64,000 bases of DNA from assembly GCA_028023455.1 (NCBI GenBank), contig JAQFVV010006221.1, positions 11,271,473 through 11,335,472 of the forward strand, written 5' to 3'. The notes beneath the pieces were generated by a model. The model saw only the letters and a program-made list of their open reading frames with translations. It searched no databases and was not told the origin of the DNA. Shown here piece after piece: positions 1-11,814 of the stretch (the stretch's first letter is position 1; every line of letters starts with the position of its first letter). The stretch is from Epiperipatus broadwayi (lineage: Eukaryota > Onychophora > Udeonychophora > Euonychophora > Peripatidae). Position numbers and translations under genes: made by a program.

Positions 1-119
1 ATTTATTAGCAATTTTAATATAAATAATCTCTCTGAATAGCCTTTGTAAAAGGTGAGAGTAGACATTTTTTCTACTATATAAAATTGATTATGATAAATC
101 AAAGGTATGTCTTGAGAAA

Positions 120-320
120 AAAATGAATGGTTGAGGTTGTTGATAGATTATGTAAAGCATGAAGTACTGTTAATCTCACTTATGAAAAACTAATTGAAAA
201 ACTTAGATTAGACCTATCTAAGCATATAGCTACATTTTGGAATTAGAAAACAATTCAAAGAGTATGGCCTCCTCAAAATCTGCAAGAAATTAAGATAACA
301 ATTACTAGACAATAAAGATT
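120..320 (+). pseudogene. possible Ty3/gypsy gag remnant
   Basis: A short decayed stretch around 170-290 can be read in broken frames as a pattern like 'TYEKLIEKLRLDLSKHI' followed by a W/F-rich part. This recalls the part of retrotransposon Gag before its capsid-like core. It lies upstream of and in the same orientation as the decayed pol at 1380-3860, which is the order expected for gag-pol. Stops and frameshifts are many, and no zinc knuckle is visible. This is a weak call; it could be chance similarity in AT-rich DNA. Confidence 0.22.
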
Positions 321-781
321 TTATGTACTTAAATGAATAAGATAAGACATACTATATAAGTTGGTGTTAAAACAGTGCAAGCCATTTTAAAATAATCCTT
401 CATCAAAAAAACAGCAATATTTGGTTTAACAAAATGGAGAAAATGACACAAGAAAATTGTAGAAAAAAAAGATTTCAATGCTAACAGGAAAAAAAGTTAT
501 TGTAGAAAAAAAGAAAATTAACTCACAGTAACAAGTGAGAAAATATAAAATGTGAGATCTATAAAAATAATGTATTCTCAGCAAAAGTCTTCCAGAAGAC
601 AGATTATGATGATGAGATAAAATATCAATTTTGTCTAATGGTTAAAGTAAAATAGTCATTAAAATAATGCAAGTAAAAACTTTCATATTAGTCAATTAGA
701 CTAATATATACTAATTGTGAACTTATGCAAAACCAAGATCACCAAGGAGATAGATAGTGGATTGGATATACTGCTTCATAA

Positions 782-938
782 TATATATAAAAGACATATG
801 TTGCGGGTTCATCCATGTTAAAAAATTTAAATATTGATATACCGACGTTTCAACTGTGTGATCAAGTCGAAATGTCGGTATATCAATATTTAAATTTTTT
901 AACATGGATGAACCCGCAAAATATGTCTTTTATATATA
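782..938. repeat. 157-bp palindrome made of two PLE tail copies
   Basis: Arm 1 (about 782-851) and arm 2 (869-938) are near-perfect reverse complements around a ~17-nt loop. The arm sequence, with 'gtcggtatatcaatattt', 'ttttaacatggatgaacc' and 'aaaatatgtctttta', is a better-preserved version of the segment just downstream of the PLE endonuclease fragment at 38413-38772 (38878-38965). The hairpin is therefore two inverted copies of a PLE 3' terminal segment. The short reading frame on the minus strand here is a by-product of the palindrome. Confidence 0.75.
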
Positions 939-959
939 CAACCCATAAAAATCTTCGTA

Positions 960-1150
960 TCAACATGCATATATAAATAATAAATATAAAGGTAATTAAC
1001 TACCATCTTTCAATCTGCAGAAGCACTTTTGGTTAATTCCTTAACCCTCCTCAACTGCCATTAAATTATTATAATAGTTTTTAATTAACGGACATTTTAT
1101 TTGTATTATATATATTGGAAATACTTGTTTAAATTTAAGAATCCACTGCA
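960..1150. repeat. AT-rich dispersed repeat, related to 5760-5940
   Basis: This segment shares, partly in inverted order, the blocks 'gttttta attaac', 'ctgcagaagcactttt ggttaatt' and 'caactgcc(a/g)tta' with 5760-5940. Both copies flank a (TA)n-like stretch. The family is not recognised. The similarity is short and could reflect a decayed foldback or MITE. Confidence 0.35.
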
Positions 1151-1429
1151 GATTAAAAAGCTAATTTTCAAGCAAATGATGGCAATGGAAATGCAACATA
1201 TATAATCAAAGTGGTACAAATTACTATTGGATTATTTACTAAAGAGGCAGAGATACTGTAAATGTAAATATTCAATTGAAATTAAAGTAAAAATAATTCT
1301 GACCTTAAGGACTTGAGCTGAGAGAAAAAAATTAAAAAACTGTTTTACTTATTTATTTAAATCTGAACAAAGATAAGCTTAATTCTCAACTTATGGAAAA
1401 TACTAAATCCATCATTTGTAAACCTCAAA

Positions 1430-1531
1430 AAAGTGCCACATATTCAAAAAGCAAAAGTAGAGGAGGAAATTCAACATTTGATTGTAAATGAAATATTAAC
1501 ACCAATGGAAACCTCTGAGTGGGCTCGACCT
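1430..1531 (+). pseudogene. Ty3/gypsy reverse transcriptase, N-terminal fragment
   Basis: In one open frame the segment from 1433 reads VPHIQKAKVEEEI, then a hydrophobic run, then LTPMETSEWARP. This matches the entry to the gypsy RT palm, where a KVEEEI helix is followed by 'ILxPxxSxWAxP' just before catalytic motif A. The frame is cut at 1532 by AT-rich repeat DNA, so the catalytic aspartates are missing here. Its continuation is at 2279. The similarity is strong for such a short piece because the spacing of the E-rich helix and the SEWARP motif is right. Confidence 0.7.
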
Positions 1532-1554
1532 TAATTATTATTAATATTATTATA

Positions 1555-1900
1555 TAAACAGCTCGCAAATAAGCTCTTAACAAACATTGCAGAATATTCC
1601 TAACCCCAAACCGGTTTTGGCTACTGGCTTCCTCAGTGAGGTGCCAGAATATTCAAGCATTAGATTAAAGATACCAGGACAAGCCCAGCACTTTATCTAT
1701 TAAGTAGAAAATCTGAAATTTTCGGACATAAATATGTCTTCCAATCCAGCTATCGAACTTAAATAGCCATATGGGACCAAACTAAGTTCAGATACACCAT
1801 ATATTAATAACTTTAGCAATATAAAATTGCCAAAGCCTTAATAGCAAAATATTATTAATTATTATTAAATCATATGCTTTTATATGTCTTTGTGGTACTT
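1555..1900 (-). repeat. diverged hammerhead foldback-family relative inserted in pol
   Basis: The block at 1605-1650 (ccccaaaccgg... tcctcagtgaggtgcc) is a diverged version of the hammerhead block at 14414-14468. On the minus strand it has CTGAGGA and the flanking stem strands cctca/tgggg, plus outer aatattc/gaatatt pairing (about 1591-1658). Stem II and the GAAA box are damaged, so no activity is expected. It sits between the two halves of the gypsy RT and probably accounts for part of that interruption. The rest, to about 1900, is not recognised. Confidence 0.45.
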
Positions 1901-2278
1901 ATTTTATAACTGTGAATGAAAATCTACATAAAAATGCATATCCCATAACAAATGTTTACATTTTGCAAAACTGGATATGAATCAGCATTTCAGATTTGAG
2001 TAATGAAGAAAATGCTTAACAATTACAAATATAATCATCTCCTTTTTGGGATTACCACTGCTTCATTTTTTTCCAATCTGAAGTACATATCCAATTTATA
2101 AAGAGTGTAATTTTCTGTTATGACAATATAATGATCACTGTAAATTCTTAAGTCAGTTTTTCAAAATAAAGATAATAAATTTATAAGTGTGCAACTAATT
2201 AAATTATTTTGGATTAAATTTAATCCTGAAAAGTAAATTTGGGAAAAAGTAGAAATACTTTTTTTAAGTTATAATATA

Positions 2279-2386
2279 CAGGATGGGGGATACATCTTAC
2301 ACCTGAAAAAGTCAAAACAATTAATGAAGCACCTATTCCTATGAACGTTAGGCAGATCTTAGGACTTAATTTGTGGGAATTCTTTT
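2279..2386 (+). pseudogene. Ty3/gypsy RT C-terminal (connection) fragment
   Basis: One frame reads GWGIHLTPEKVKTINEAP, then IPMNVRQILGLN. Gypsy RTs end with 'GI xx PxK xxAI xx xPxPxNVxELRSFLGLxNYY', so the match covers the segment between the RT thumb and RNase H. The FLGL signature is degraded to ILGL. It lies about 750 bp after the N-terminal fragment because of the intervening repeat. Confidence 0.68.
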
Positions 2387-2504
2387 TAAAAAAGGCTCAC
2401 CCAACATAGTTACTTTATAATCTTCTTTGAAAGGCACAGATGGAAATGAAGAAAGGAGGAAGAAAATATTTTTAAATAGTCTTAAGCACTACTAATGTCT
2501 CATA

Positions 2505-2830
2505 GATTATTAATGCATTATGAAAGTGGTCTAGAAATAATATTGACTACTGATTCCTCTCAATACAGAACTGGAGCAATGATCAGTCACAAAACAGTTA
2601 AAGAGTAAAGAGCTAAAGCTTTTGCATTTTATATAAATGTCATGAGTTGAAAGAAATTATAGCCAACTTGTAAGAAAGTCCTAGAAATTGCACTGGGAGT
2701 AAAGAAGCTTTATTAATACTAATATGGATGGTTTTTTTTTTTTAAATCACCACTAGCAAAATCTTTTTTGGGCATTTTGTTAAAAAATAAGCCTCAACTA
2801 TCAAAGCCCATACTTGCTGTGTTGGCATAA
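2505..2830 (+). pseudogene. Ty3/gypsy RNase H fragment
   Basis: One frame reads LLMHYESGLEIILTTDSSQY, then RTGAMISHK. This matches the RNase H opening 'LxHFDPxxxLxLxTDASxxGxGAVLSH', with the first catalytic aspartate conserved in TTDSS. Further on, 'LEIALGVKKLY' corresponds to the 'EKEALAIVFAVKKFH' helix, and a K-P-L/A-K patch to the later histidine region. Stops and a poly-T run at about 2731 break the frame. The order and spacing fit gypsy pol. Confidence 0.66.
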
Positions 2831-3029
2831 TGTGTTAACTGCACGTAATTTTTGAACCAACTTATCAAAAGGGAAGTGCTCTGTTGAGAATACTTGACAA
2901 AAGTGAATCTCTCATAAATAAAATGCAATTCATTATATAGATATATTATATAACTGGCATTAAACAATTAGATTAGGAACATAAAGACAAATGATAGCAA
3001 ATGTTCGTGCGATTGATTTACAAAGGTTG

Positions 3030-3853
3030 ACCATTTCAAAGATTGATAATTCGGCCCCTTTCAGGAGCAGCTATCGACCATGAAAGGATATGTTCTGGTG
3101 GGAGACAGGGTAGTAGTTCCATTTTAGAACCCAAGTTTTAAAACTAATACTCTAGGAACCTCCTGGCGTCACTGTTCCATGAATACATATGTTGGCTGAT
3201 AATTCATAAGGATATTTAAAAAAATATTAAAGATTATGATTTATGCTAAATATAGAAAAAAAACCTAGAAGAAGTTTGCTATCATGGCCTGTAGTAACCA
3301 GACCATGATAAAGAGTACACATCAACTGTGCAAGCCATAGGAATGGCCAGTTTTCTAGTGTTAATGATGTATATTCCAAATGAGCTAAGTATAAGGTATT
3401 TAAAAATACAGGATCAAGAAAAAATATTAAGAAACTAAGAGAGTTCTTTGCTTACCATAGAATTTCTAAAATAGTGATGACTGATACTAAAACTGGGCTA
3501 TTATCCAGAATTTTGAAGAGTTCATGAAAGAAGAAGGTATTAAATGTATAAAAACAGCTCCATATCAATATAATTGTTTTGCAAAAAATGGCAGTTCAAT
3601 ACATAACATGAAATTTTAATAACTCAAATTATGCTGACTTATGTGAAACATTATATAAAGCCATGCTACATCAACATGTAACACTATCTTTTACAAGAAG
3701 CACATTATCACCTAAATTATTGTTAAGTATAAAGTACAGGAGACAAACAGCACTCCTATTTTTTGCCAAAAGGGGTGATTTAATTACTCAAAAATTAATT
3801 CTAATAAAAAATACAAAATATGTAATAGTTGATAAAATTTGGGTTAAAAAATA
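3030..3853 (+). pseudogene. Ty3/gypsy integrase remnants
   Basis: About 3075-3125 reads GYVLVGDRVVVPF, like the integrase zinc-binding region. About 3435-3600, across frameshifts, gives 'REFFAYHRISKIVMTDTKT', then EFMKEEGIKCIKTAPYQ. These equal the integrase 'FAxHGxPxxVVTDNGxQF' and 'EFxxFxxxxGIxxxxxAPYHPxxNG' blocks. The catalytic DN is changed to DT. The open stretch 3663-3854 contains SFTRSTLSPKLLLSIKYRRQ, matching 'YRSTPHxxTGxSPAELLLGRKLRT' downstream of the core. The gene is clearly inactive. Confidence 0.68.
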
Positions 3854-3954
3854 GTTTACGGAAAAAATCAGTAAAAATAGTGTTATTGAGATTCTATTTA
3901 AATAGATAATAAAAATTAAAAAGATAATTGTGTCTTAAAAATATATATGTCATC

Positions 3955-4425
3955 TGAGACCACATATCAGTCCTTTGAAATGGGGTGGAAAATGAATATA
4001 GATTGAAAATTCAAAGTTCAAATCCCTCATTATGATTTGATACATGAAGGGTTAGATTGATGTAATATCTCCATGTGTGCAACTACAATATTAAATCCAT
4101 TAAAGGCTTTGAGCATTCCATCAATGGTTTTGCAATAAAATGGACAGTTGAGTTGTTAGATGGATGAGAAGATTGAAGCCTATCCATTAAAGTTAAAGGA
4201 ACCACTCTCTTAATATAAAGCTAAGCACTGCTTGTATATATGTATGAGAGATTATGATCTGGTCCAACTGATGATTGCTGGTTGGACATGAAATATATAT
4301 TTTGGGGATCATTGATCTTTTTCACATGTGTGTGGTCAGGAGTATTGGTTGTTTGAGATGGAGTGGAGAATCAATGTAGACTGAAAATCCTAAATTCAAA
4401 TCCCTCTATTTAATACTAGAGTCAT
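3955..4425 (+). repeat. tandem pair of hammerhead/tRNA-like units (HHR-1 family)
   Basis: The end of one unit (3957-4035) is followed directly by a second unit (about 4036-4425). Both ends share a block with 'gatggagtggagaatcaat' and 'ttcaaatccctc'. The unit body (gctttgagcattccatca, atggacagttga, cctatccattaaag) is the same family as 18590-19290 and 51246-51600. Each unit end carries a B-box-like 'gttcaaatccc' (4016-4026) or 'attcaaatccc'. The unit length is roughly 380 bp. Tandem organisation fits small circular-RNA-derived retroelements, but that is inference. Confidence 0.65.
4256..4310 (+). ncRNA. degenerate type-I hammerhead ribozyme (HHR-1)
   Basis: The CTGATGA core (4268-4274) and GAAA (4290-4293) are intact. 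Stem I is kept: ccaa (4264-4267) pairs with ttgg, and an outer gatc pairs with gatc (ends 4310). Stem II is weakened (tgct opposite ggaca) and the cleavage triplet region has become tatata. Better copies of the same ribozyme are at 32695-32747 and 51444-51498. This copy is probably inactive. Confidence 0.55.
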
Positions 4426-4514
4426 AAAAAAGGGAAATGAAGGTACAGATTGTTGCTTTTATTTTATGTAAATCTTCAGGTTACTTTTTGTATTAATAAT
4501 TTGTGTGTGAACTT

Positions 4515-4600
4515 TATTGTTAGAAGGAGATTGCCTTGACAACAGTTTGAAATTGTTGATTGATATTGGGATTGTCTAAGTGTTGACTGGCTTTTAATGA
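4515..4600 (-). repeat. rep-C dispersed repeat, partial
   Basis: This segment is the reverse complement of the start of the copies at 5330-5650 and 40765-41050. They share 'gccttgacaacag' and 'attgtctaagtgttgact'. A fourth partial copy is at 63745-63830 in this same orientation. The family is unrecognised and has no coding capacity. Confidence 0.55.
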
Positions 4601-5329
4601 TATATATAATATTGTTTTAAGCTTTCTTAATTATATGTAGTAAATTCTGCATATATTGCTGGTATGCTTTATGAAGCGAATAATTAATCTTTCTGTGATG
4701 TTTTGATTTTCCTTTTAGATTAATACTTTTTCAGGGTTGTGCACTAAAATCATAGATGTTTTACTCATCTCTGAATGCTGTTTTATAGTGGCTCTTATTA
4801 ATATGTAAACAAGCTGATTTACATATTTCAGAGATTTAATAATTGAATGCTAATAGTTCTTATTTATTATGTTGTAATTTTTTACAATGTAGCAAATCTT
4901 CTATACTTTTCTCTACATATATCAGATTAACATTTTATGGATCAATGTAACAACCCAAAATTCATAACATTATTTGATAGGAAATCTCAAACCAACAACA
5001 CTTCAAGGATAACATAGCATAAGTACCTATATAATAGTCACTGTTCTTAGATCTGAAAAAGAACATAGACAACTGGTGTGCATAGATTTAGATACAGGAG
5101 ACTTGGTACATCACAAACAATAATATAATATAAAAGTGCTATTACCATTCAATTATTGCATTACTGGAATATGTAAATCATCTCGTATATATTTTAATGA
5201 CAGCCATTATAAAACCGCATACACAAAGGTATGATTATAGTGTATGGCACCAAAAATGTGTTAAGCTGAACACAAAACCAATATTGTAGAAAGAATATTT
5301 ACATATTTTGTGAAGCATGTCAAAATTTA

Positions 5330-5650
5330 CTGTTTAACCAGTCAACACTTAGACAATTGAGATAACAATCTCAAACTGTTGTCAAGGCAATCTCCTTTTA
5401 ACAATAAAGTTGGAATCCTACTTTTATTTATGGTCGCGTATATTTATATAGACACTAAAGATTGCAACTTGACCACAAAGATTGAAATTATTGGTATAAA
5501 GAAGTTAAAAAAACCTCATTAAAAAAAAAAAATAAAAATAAACCTCATTAAACAGGTAAATACAACCTGCTTTGAATGCGGACTAATAAATAGTCGATTA
5601 TAACATTACAACTTGCAATTATAATTTTCAAATTGCACCCAAAGTATTAC
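5330..5650 (+). repeat. rep-C dispersed repeat, ~300 bp copy
   Basis: Shares its whole length with 40765-41050: 'cagtcaacactta', 'ctgttgtcaaggcaa', 'acagacactaaagattg'-like, 'cctcattaaacaggtaa' and 'tagtcgattataacatta'. The present copy has an extra poly-A/duplicated segment near 5510-5555. There is no open frame and no tRNA-like box. Class unknown. Confidence 0.6.
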
Positions 5651-5759
5651 TTAAATAATAAGTGTATAATGCTTAAGGCTAAATGGGCTTATAAGTAACC
5701 ATTAGAAACCAATTACCACTTAGGCAATCCTAATACAGACAACAATCAACAATAAAAAT

Positions 5760-5940
5760 AATAAATAGAATGTTAATTAACTATTTTATACAGTTTCTTT
5801 TTCTTCAACTGCAGTTAAATAACGGCAGTTGAATGAATTAACCGAAAGCACTTCTGTGGATTAAAAGACTGTATATAATAATTATCATTTATTATTTGTA
5901 TTGTTATTAGTTTTTAATTAACAAACATTTATTTTGTGTG
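5760..5940. repeat. AT-rich dispersed repeat, related to 960-1150
   Basis: Contains an internal imperfect palindrome around 'caactgcagttaaataacggcagttg' and shares several blocks with 960-1150. A (TG)n/(TA)n microsatellite follows at 5935-5960. Function unknown. Confidence 0.33.
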
Positions 5941-6214
5941 TGTGTATATATATATATTGTCAGTGTATTGGAGTACTTTGTTATCATCCATCATTGCTAC
6001 TAGAATAAATGTTTGGAATTTGTGTGGTTTATTCCACCATGAGTTCTTTTTTTACGCATTCACTTTACTGTGCAGGAATAAATCTCAACCACATACTTCG
6101 ATTAATCCATCATATATAACACTTTTTTACTGCCATCAGATAACTCTCAAGACATATATTAAAAATAAATATTGTGATTCAATTCAAATGATATTACTAT
6201 ATAGGCTACTTTAA

Positions 6215-9200
6215 CACAACTTTTACTAATATAGCATTTTGCATAAAGAGAGTTATCTCCTTCAACAAATCGATTATTTTGTTTATAAATTATTATAAAA
6301 TATATTTATAAATGGATTTTTGATTGCCTCTAGTTTGTTTAAGAAATATATTTAATTTTCTTGAAGTTTTTCTGGATGCCCCTTAGAACAAAAACAAATG
6401 CAAAAAGAGGAATCATAATATGCATTAAAACTCTTCCATTCAACACAATCTTCATCTTTTTAAATAAAATTTTAAATAATTCATATGACTTTTAAATCCT
6501 CTTTTCTTTTTAAATCTTACTTTAAGAAATCTTATGTATTATTTATAAAACTAGATTAAATTTGAAAAATGAATTGGATTTTGGATTTTGGAGTCTTAAA
6601 TTTAAGTTCATTTTAAAAAATTTACTTAAAAAAATTGTATTTTGTTGATACAAAAAGTGAATTTTTTAAAATTAATTTTCTTAGTTAAAATATAATAGTT
6701 TTAACTAAAGATTTATATATATATATATTGTGCCCTTTTGTGTGGGTCTCCATAAATTGATGTATCAATCTAACTAAAAAATTTTAAATTTAAGATATAT
6801 TTAGCTATATGATGTGAATTTTATTTATGACAATTTTTTTAAAAAGTGTAACTAAAGTAATTCATGAGTATTTGATATGTGAAAATTGTGCTGATGTTTA
6901 AGAGAGACATTTCAATGGGAATGATAATAGTATATGGTTGGGAAAACTGGCCATAAGCAATACTGCATTAATAATTTAATAAATAAATGTTTAAAGTTAA
7001 AGTTTTAAAAGACAAGTTAAAATTAAATGCCTATATTTATTTGTTGATAAAAATTAGTATTTAATAAATGAATATAAATATTTTAATTATTAGTGTTCCA
7101 TGATAAAAGATTAATATTTGATTTTAATAATATCGAATTATTATTTTAAAAGCTGTTATAATATATTATTTATTTTAAAAATATTTATTTTTAAAAAATG
7201 TATTGTTAGTTTATTTTTAGATTATTACAAGCAACTGTAGCTTTGTTGTAAAGAAACAGATGTTAATTAAAATACGTACACACATGCTTGGGAGTATTTT
7301 AGTAAAGTTGCAAAACTATTTTAAGAATTCTGTTATAAAATTTATAAATATTATTTTGGCTATCATGAAATAAAAATAAAGATAATTAATGTGAAATATT
7401 AAATCTGATTTTAAAATACTGTTTAAAAACATAACGAATAAAAATAGACTTAGTTTATTTATAAAAATAATCTTATAAAAAGTTAAAAGTGAAATTAAGT
7501 AAGAAAGAATGTTTTAAAAAATGTTTAATAGATTTAAATAAATGATGAATATTAATTTAAGAATTTAATAGTGTGATAAATAATAAATATTAAATAAGTT
7601 ATTATTTATTTTTAATTCTGTCTTGTTGGTGAAATATGTAAATAAGCTAGCAAGTCAATTGTTTAATTCACCAATCAAGTGGGAGTTTTCTTCTGGTATA
7701 AAACCAAGGTTCAATTGTTAGGAGGTGACTTGTGATTGAAATTCTTGAAGTAAGAGTGCTATTAAAAATAGTTAAGTGATTGTAGACGCTCTTAAAAATC
7801 GTTTTTTAAAAATTATAAGAGAGTAGTTTTAAAAATAATTTATAAAAGTTACCGATGGATATGCAGTGTTAATTTATTGTAGTTCCCTATTAATCGTTTC
7901 CTATTAATGCTCAATTTACTATCAAATAATCATGAGAACATCATATAAGGATAAAATGTGTTGGAGACTTTATACTGAAAATTTAACAAACGCTGGATTG
8001 ACTAGGAGAGTCATTAGATGCCTAATAGTAATACGTTGGACTTTGTATAAATTTAAAAGCTAAGGATAGTTGATTTTTATAAATCAGATATTTAAAAGCA
8101 TGAGAAATACTTCTTTATGAAGAAAGTATTTATAAATTATAAATCTAAGTATATAATTTAGTAAAGATAAATAACAATGATTATATAAATGTTTGCCTTG
8201 TTAAGTCTTTATGGTATAAAAGACTAAATTTTGATAGTTTTATAAGGCAAATAAATCGGAAGTTAATTGGCCAAGAAATACTTATAAGTAAAATTATGAT
8301 ATTATTAGAGTCTAAACGCTGGTCGTACAAAAGACTTTAAAAGTAATCTTACCTAAATATCTGTTACGGAATGCGCAAATAAATCTACGTGGATATCCCA
8401 AATCAAATCAATTAAAATAATTAAACCAGAACTTTGTAAAGTATAGACTAATTCTAAAAATAATAACTTTTAAATAATAATATTTTTCCTTAAGAAGAAA
8501 TGAAGTCGGATCTCATAAACTATTTTATTTTTGTTTTCTGATGGAACTGACTTTTATTTTTTATTTTATTTTTTTTTAAAAAAAGAACGTTTTCATTTTT
8601 ATCATAAAAACTTTTAAAGAACACGTGATGTACCGGAAAAGGAAGTAATGTTTAGTGAAAATTTGTGCCTAGGAAAAAGAACAATGACAACTGGATGAAA
8701 ACACCATTGGATGTGATGTAATATGTCTTATTTATTAACTAACATAAATATTTCATTAATTATTGATTTATTAAAGATAGGAAAGGTACATTTATATTTT
8801 TTTTAAAAAAATAATAACTAAATACTAATATAACTTTTTATTGCATAAAGTTTATTTTATAATTATACAACACGTAATATTTTAAAGAATAATTGTTGAG
8901 TGTAAATGTGAAATTATTTTGTAAAACTGGAATCCTGGAGGTCATCATGATGGACTGTACATTGAAGTGTTATTTATGGTAAAATTGTGTAATAATAATA
9001 ATAATTTGATGTATTTACTATGTTTTCTTTAGATCGGACAAATGTTATATGATTATTGAATGAATGTATTAATATTTAAATAATATACACGCACAAGACT
9101 AATAATAGCAGTTTTATTTCAATATGCATATTTTAAATTAATGATATAAATTTAGTACAACGTAATATGATACACTAGAAATAATTATATGATTCTTTCG

Positions 9201-11400
9201 TGAATGAATTTCAATGTTTTTGTTCCAATATTAGAAATTAGATTTTATTATACTAGTGTAAGTTATTTATTTTTTTCTTTTAAAGTTAATAAGAAGTATA
9301 TAAGGTCTATATTTTATTTTATTTTTATTAAATGAGTTACGTTAATTTTACATAGAAATTTATATTTTTGATTGAAGGCTTATTGTAAATAGATGATGAA
9401 GTATAGGAGAGTTTGGATCGTTATTATTTTTTATTTTGAAATTGGTCATTTGTTTTCCGGAAATTAAATAATGTTAAAATGACTTTTGTAGGTAGTAGTT
9501 TTATAAAGGAATAGGAATAATAAGTAAAGAAAGTAATGATTTCAAAATGGCAAAGAATCATAGAATTTTGTTTAACATTATACTTTATAAAAGTTGAAAT
9601 TATTGAATAATTTTAAAATATTATTTTTTTTTAAAAGTACATATACGTATTGCATATTTTAATAAGACAGGTAGTATGACATTATATCGGAATGAAATAA
9701 ACAGTGATGGTCAATAATTGTTATTATACTACAAAATTATATTAGTTTATACATTGATTAATATTTAAGTCATACTGATAATAAATGTAATACAGCCTTA
9801 TACATTATAATATAAATAATAGTAGGACTTAAGTGAAATTGCATTTAAATTATTAAAGTTGGTTTATTTACATACATGCTACATGAATGATACCTTACAT
9901 AAAATCTTTTCTTATATTAATTGATAACAAGTAATGTTTATGTAAATTAAAGTCATAAACTTAATTGAATTTTATTAATAAAACATTCTCTGAAATGTAT
10001 AAATTATCTACTTATAGTTATGGAAATAATAACAGTGTAAAAATCTTGTATTATTATTTTTCTTATTTTTATTTTCTTTAGTTCCATTTAAATGTAAATA
10101 GTGTAAATAAATTATTTGTTAAAGTTAATGTAAATAAATTTGTTAAGTTGTTTTAAAAGATGTGTTGAATTCATTATTTTACACCACAGCATTTGACAAC
10201 AGATAATTTGAATAAACATAATATTTGCACAATATGAATTTATTATTTTATTATTTTAGAAGAAACACAATATTTTCTTAATATAAATATAGAAATTAAT
10301 TGACATTAACATATGATATTACAATGGTCATAAAGTAATTATAATGCACAGTATAAGAGTATAATACTATTTATTGCCACAAATTATTGAATTATAAGAT
10401 TTTGGTTTATTTTAAAATTAAGATACTATATGGAAATGAAAGATATGCGAATGATTTATTTATTTTCTTAATGATTAAAAGTATAACCCAGTAGATAAGA
10501 TTAAGATATACCCTAAAGATTATTATTGTTAGTGATTATTATTATTAGAATAAGTTAGGTGTATTTAGGTTTGATATTAAATCCCTTATTATTCCTATCT
10601 ACATGAATTATTATTACTTTAAGATAATTAGAAGAACCTGAGATCATTTATTTATAGTTCCTTAACAAAAGATTGAGATTTATTTATTTATTATTATTAA
10701 AGATAGTTATTTATAAAAGTCATAAGAGTGCTGTAGAGTTAGGAATGAGATAATGAAGAAGTAATAGTATTCTTATGCCATTGAGACAGTGTCTTAGAGA
10801 GACATTGACTCAATGTAAATCTGATTACCAATTGTAACTTCACTTCACAGTCTCATGATTTTAATTAAATATTTATTTAATTAGTATATAATATTGAACT
10901 AAATTAATTTTTGATAAGTTTGGAATAAGTCTGATAAGTTATAATATTATAAAAATATATTAAAGATAGTTGTACATATTTTAGCCGAGCATAATAATTT
11001 GATTGAGCTAGTCATATTTTAAATTATATCATATATCGAGAAGTGAGGGTACAATATATATATATATATATATATCAGATATGTTTTATTTTATATTCAT
11101 TAGAGCTACGTCATGTCAATGGATTTGTTAATGGGTAAAATAGTAACTATGGTGTAAAAGATTAAGATAAATGGAGAATGTTTAAATATATATTTAAAAC
11201 AAGTTTATTATTCAATTAAATATGAAATGTTGTTTGTGGTAAACAGAAATCAGAAACAAAAATAAACTCTTTTTTTTTACTCTCTTGGATAAATTTGTAT
11301 TAATGGTGTTTTAATCTGTGAGACTGCAACGTAACTATAAGAAGAGTATATTTATATGCCATCTATTTCTAAGTAAACCATGCAACGCATTTTACTAGAA
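6215..11400. other. long AT-rich stretch, nothing recognised
   Basis: I see no convincing frame, RNA gene or family-level repeat over about 5.2 kb. Local features are poly-T/poly-A runs and a (TA)n tract at about 11052-11075. The segment is not obviously repeated elsewhere in the window, so it may be the oldest or most unique DNA here. Confidence 0.5.
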
Positions 11401-11408
11401 AAAACTCT

Positions 11409-11500
11409 CAAGCGTTGGTGGCCTGGTGGTTAGCATAGCTGCCTTCCAGGCGGCTGGCCAGGGTTCGCTTCCCGGTCAATGCTTTGACATATGAAAAAAA
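11409..11500 (+). mobile_element. tRNA-derived SINE, short type
   Basis: A 75-80 nt tRNA-like head has an A-box-like 'tggcctggtggttagcat' and B box 'gggttcgcttccc', followed by 'atgctttgacatatg' and a poly-A run. Five further copies are at 13845, 25881, 28735, 60445 and 60605. All share the head and the short 'atgctatgacatatg' linker before the A-run. There is no long SINE body, so the unit is little more than a tRNA plus poly-A. This copy is one of the best preserved. It is not a working tRNA gene, since the anticodon arm does not fold cleanly. Confidence 0.8.
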
Positions 11501-11814
11501 AAACTATTTTTTCTAAAAGTTCGACCATTAAACATTTCACAAGATTCAATTTTTTTTTTTTCAGATTAGAAATAAATTCAACTAGATTTAATTTTCTGAA
11601 ATATTATTGAAGTTTCAATATCTGGTTCATGCCTATTTAAGAATCACTTATCTAATTGTGAAGTATAATTTAATAGTCACTGACGTATGTTATTACCTGC
11701 AAATACACATCAATTTATACAGAACTGAGAATCTATTTCTTAATTGAAATCTACAATTTTTTTTTAATAATGTGAGAACTTTTAAAAATGAACAAATAAA
11801 CGAGCATATAAATA

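Larger units (their letters stand above)
1380..3860 (+). mobile_element. decayed Ty3/gypsy pol, interrupted by another repeat
   Basis: Read across frames, this stretch gives the canonical pol order: N-terminal RT (about 1430-1531), C-terminal RT (2279-2386), RNase H (about 2505-2830), integrase zinc/catalytic regions (about 3030-3600) and integrase C-terminal region (3600-3853). All parts lie on the + strand in the expected order, with many stops and frameshifts. Between the two RT parts, 1532-2275 holds unrelated repeat DNA, including a relative of the hammerhead foldback family. No LTRs were found inside the window. It is a dead, old copy, unrelated in age to the young LTR element at 33691-38394. 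Confidence 0.72.

Noticed and set aside
723-905. 60-codon minus-strand frame
   Set aside because: Created by the palindrome at 782-938; no coding evidence.
5936-6214. 92-codon frame
   Set aside because: Begins in a (TG)n/(TA)n microsatellite and continues in AT-rich low-complexity sequence without any motif.
11409-11480. Functional tRNA gene
   Set aside because: Acceptor and anticodon stems do not pair properly, and the copy is followed by the SINE linker and poly-A shared with five others.
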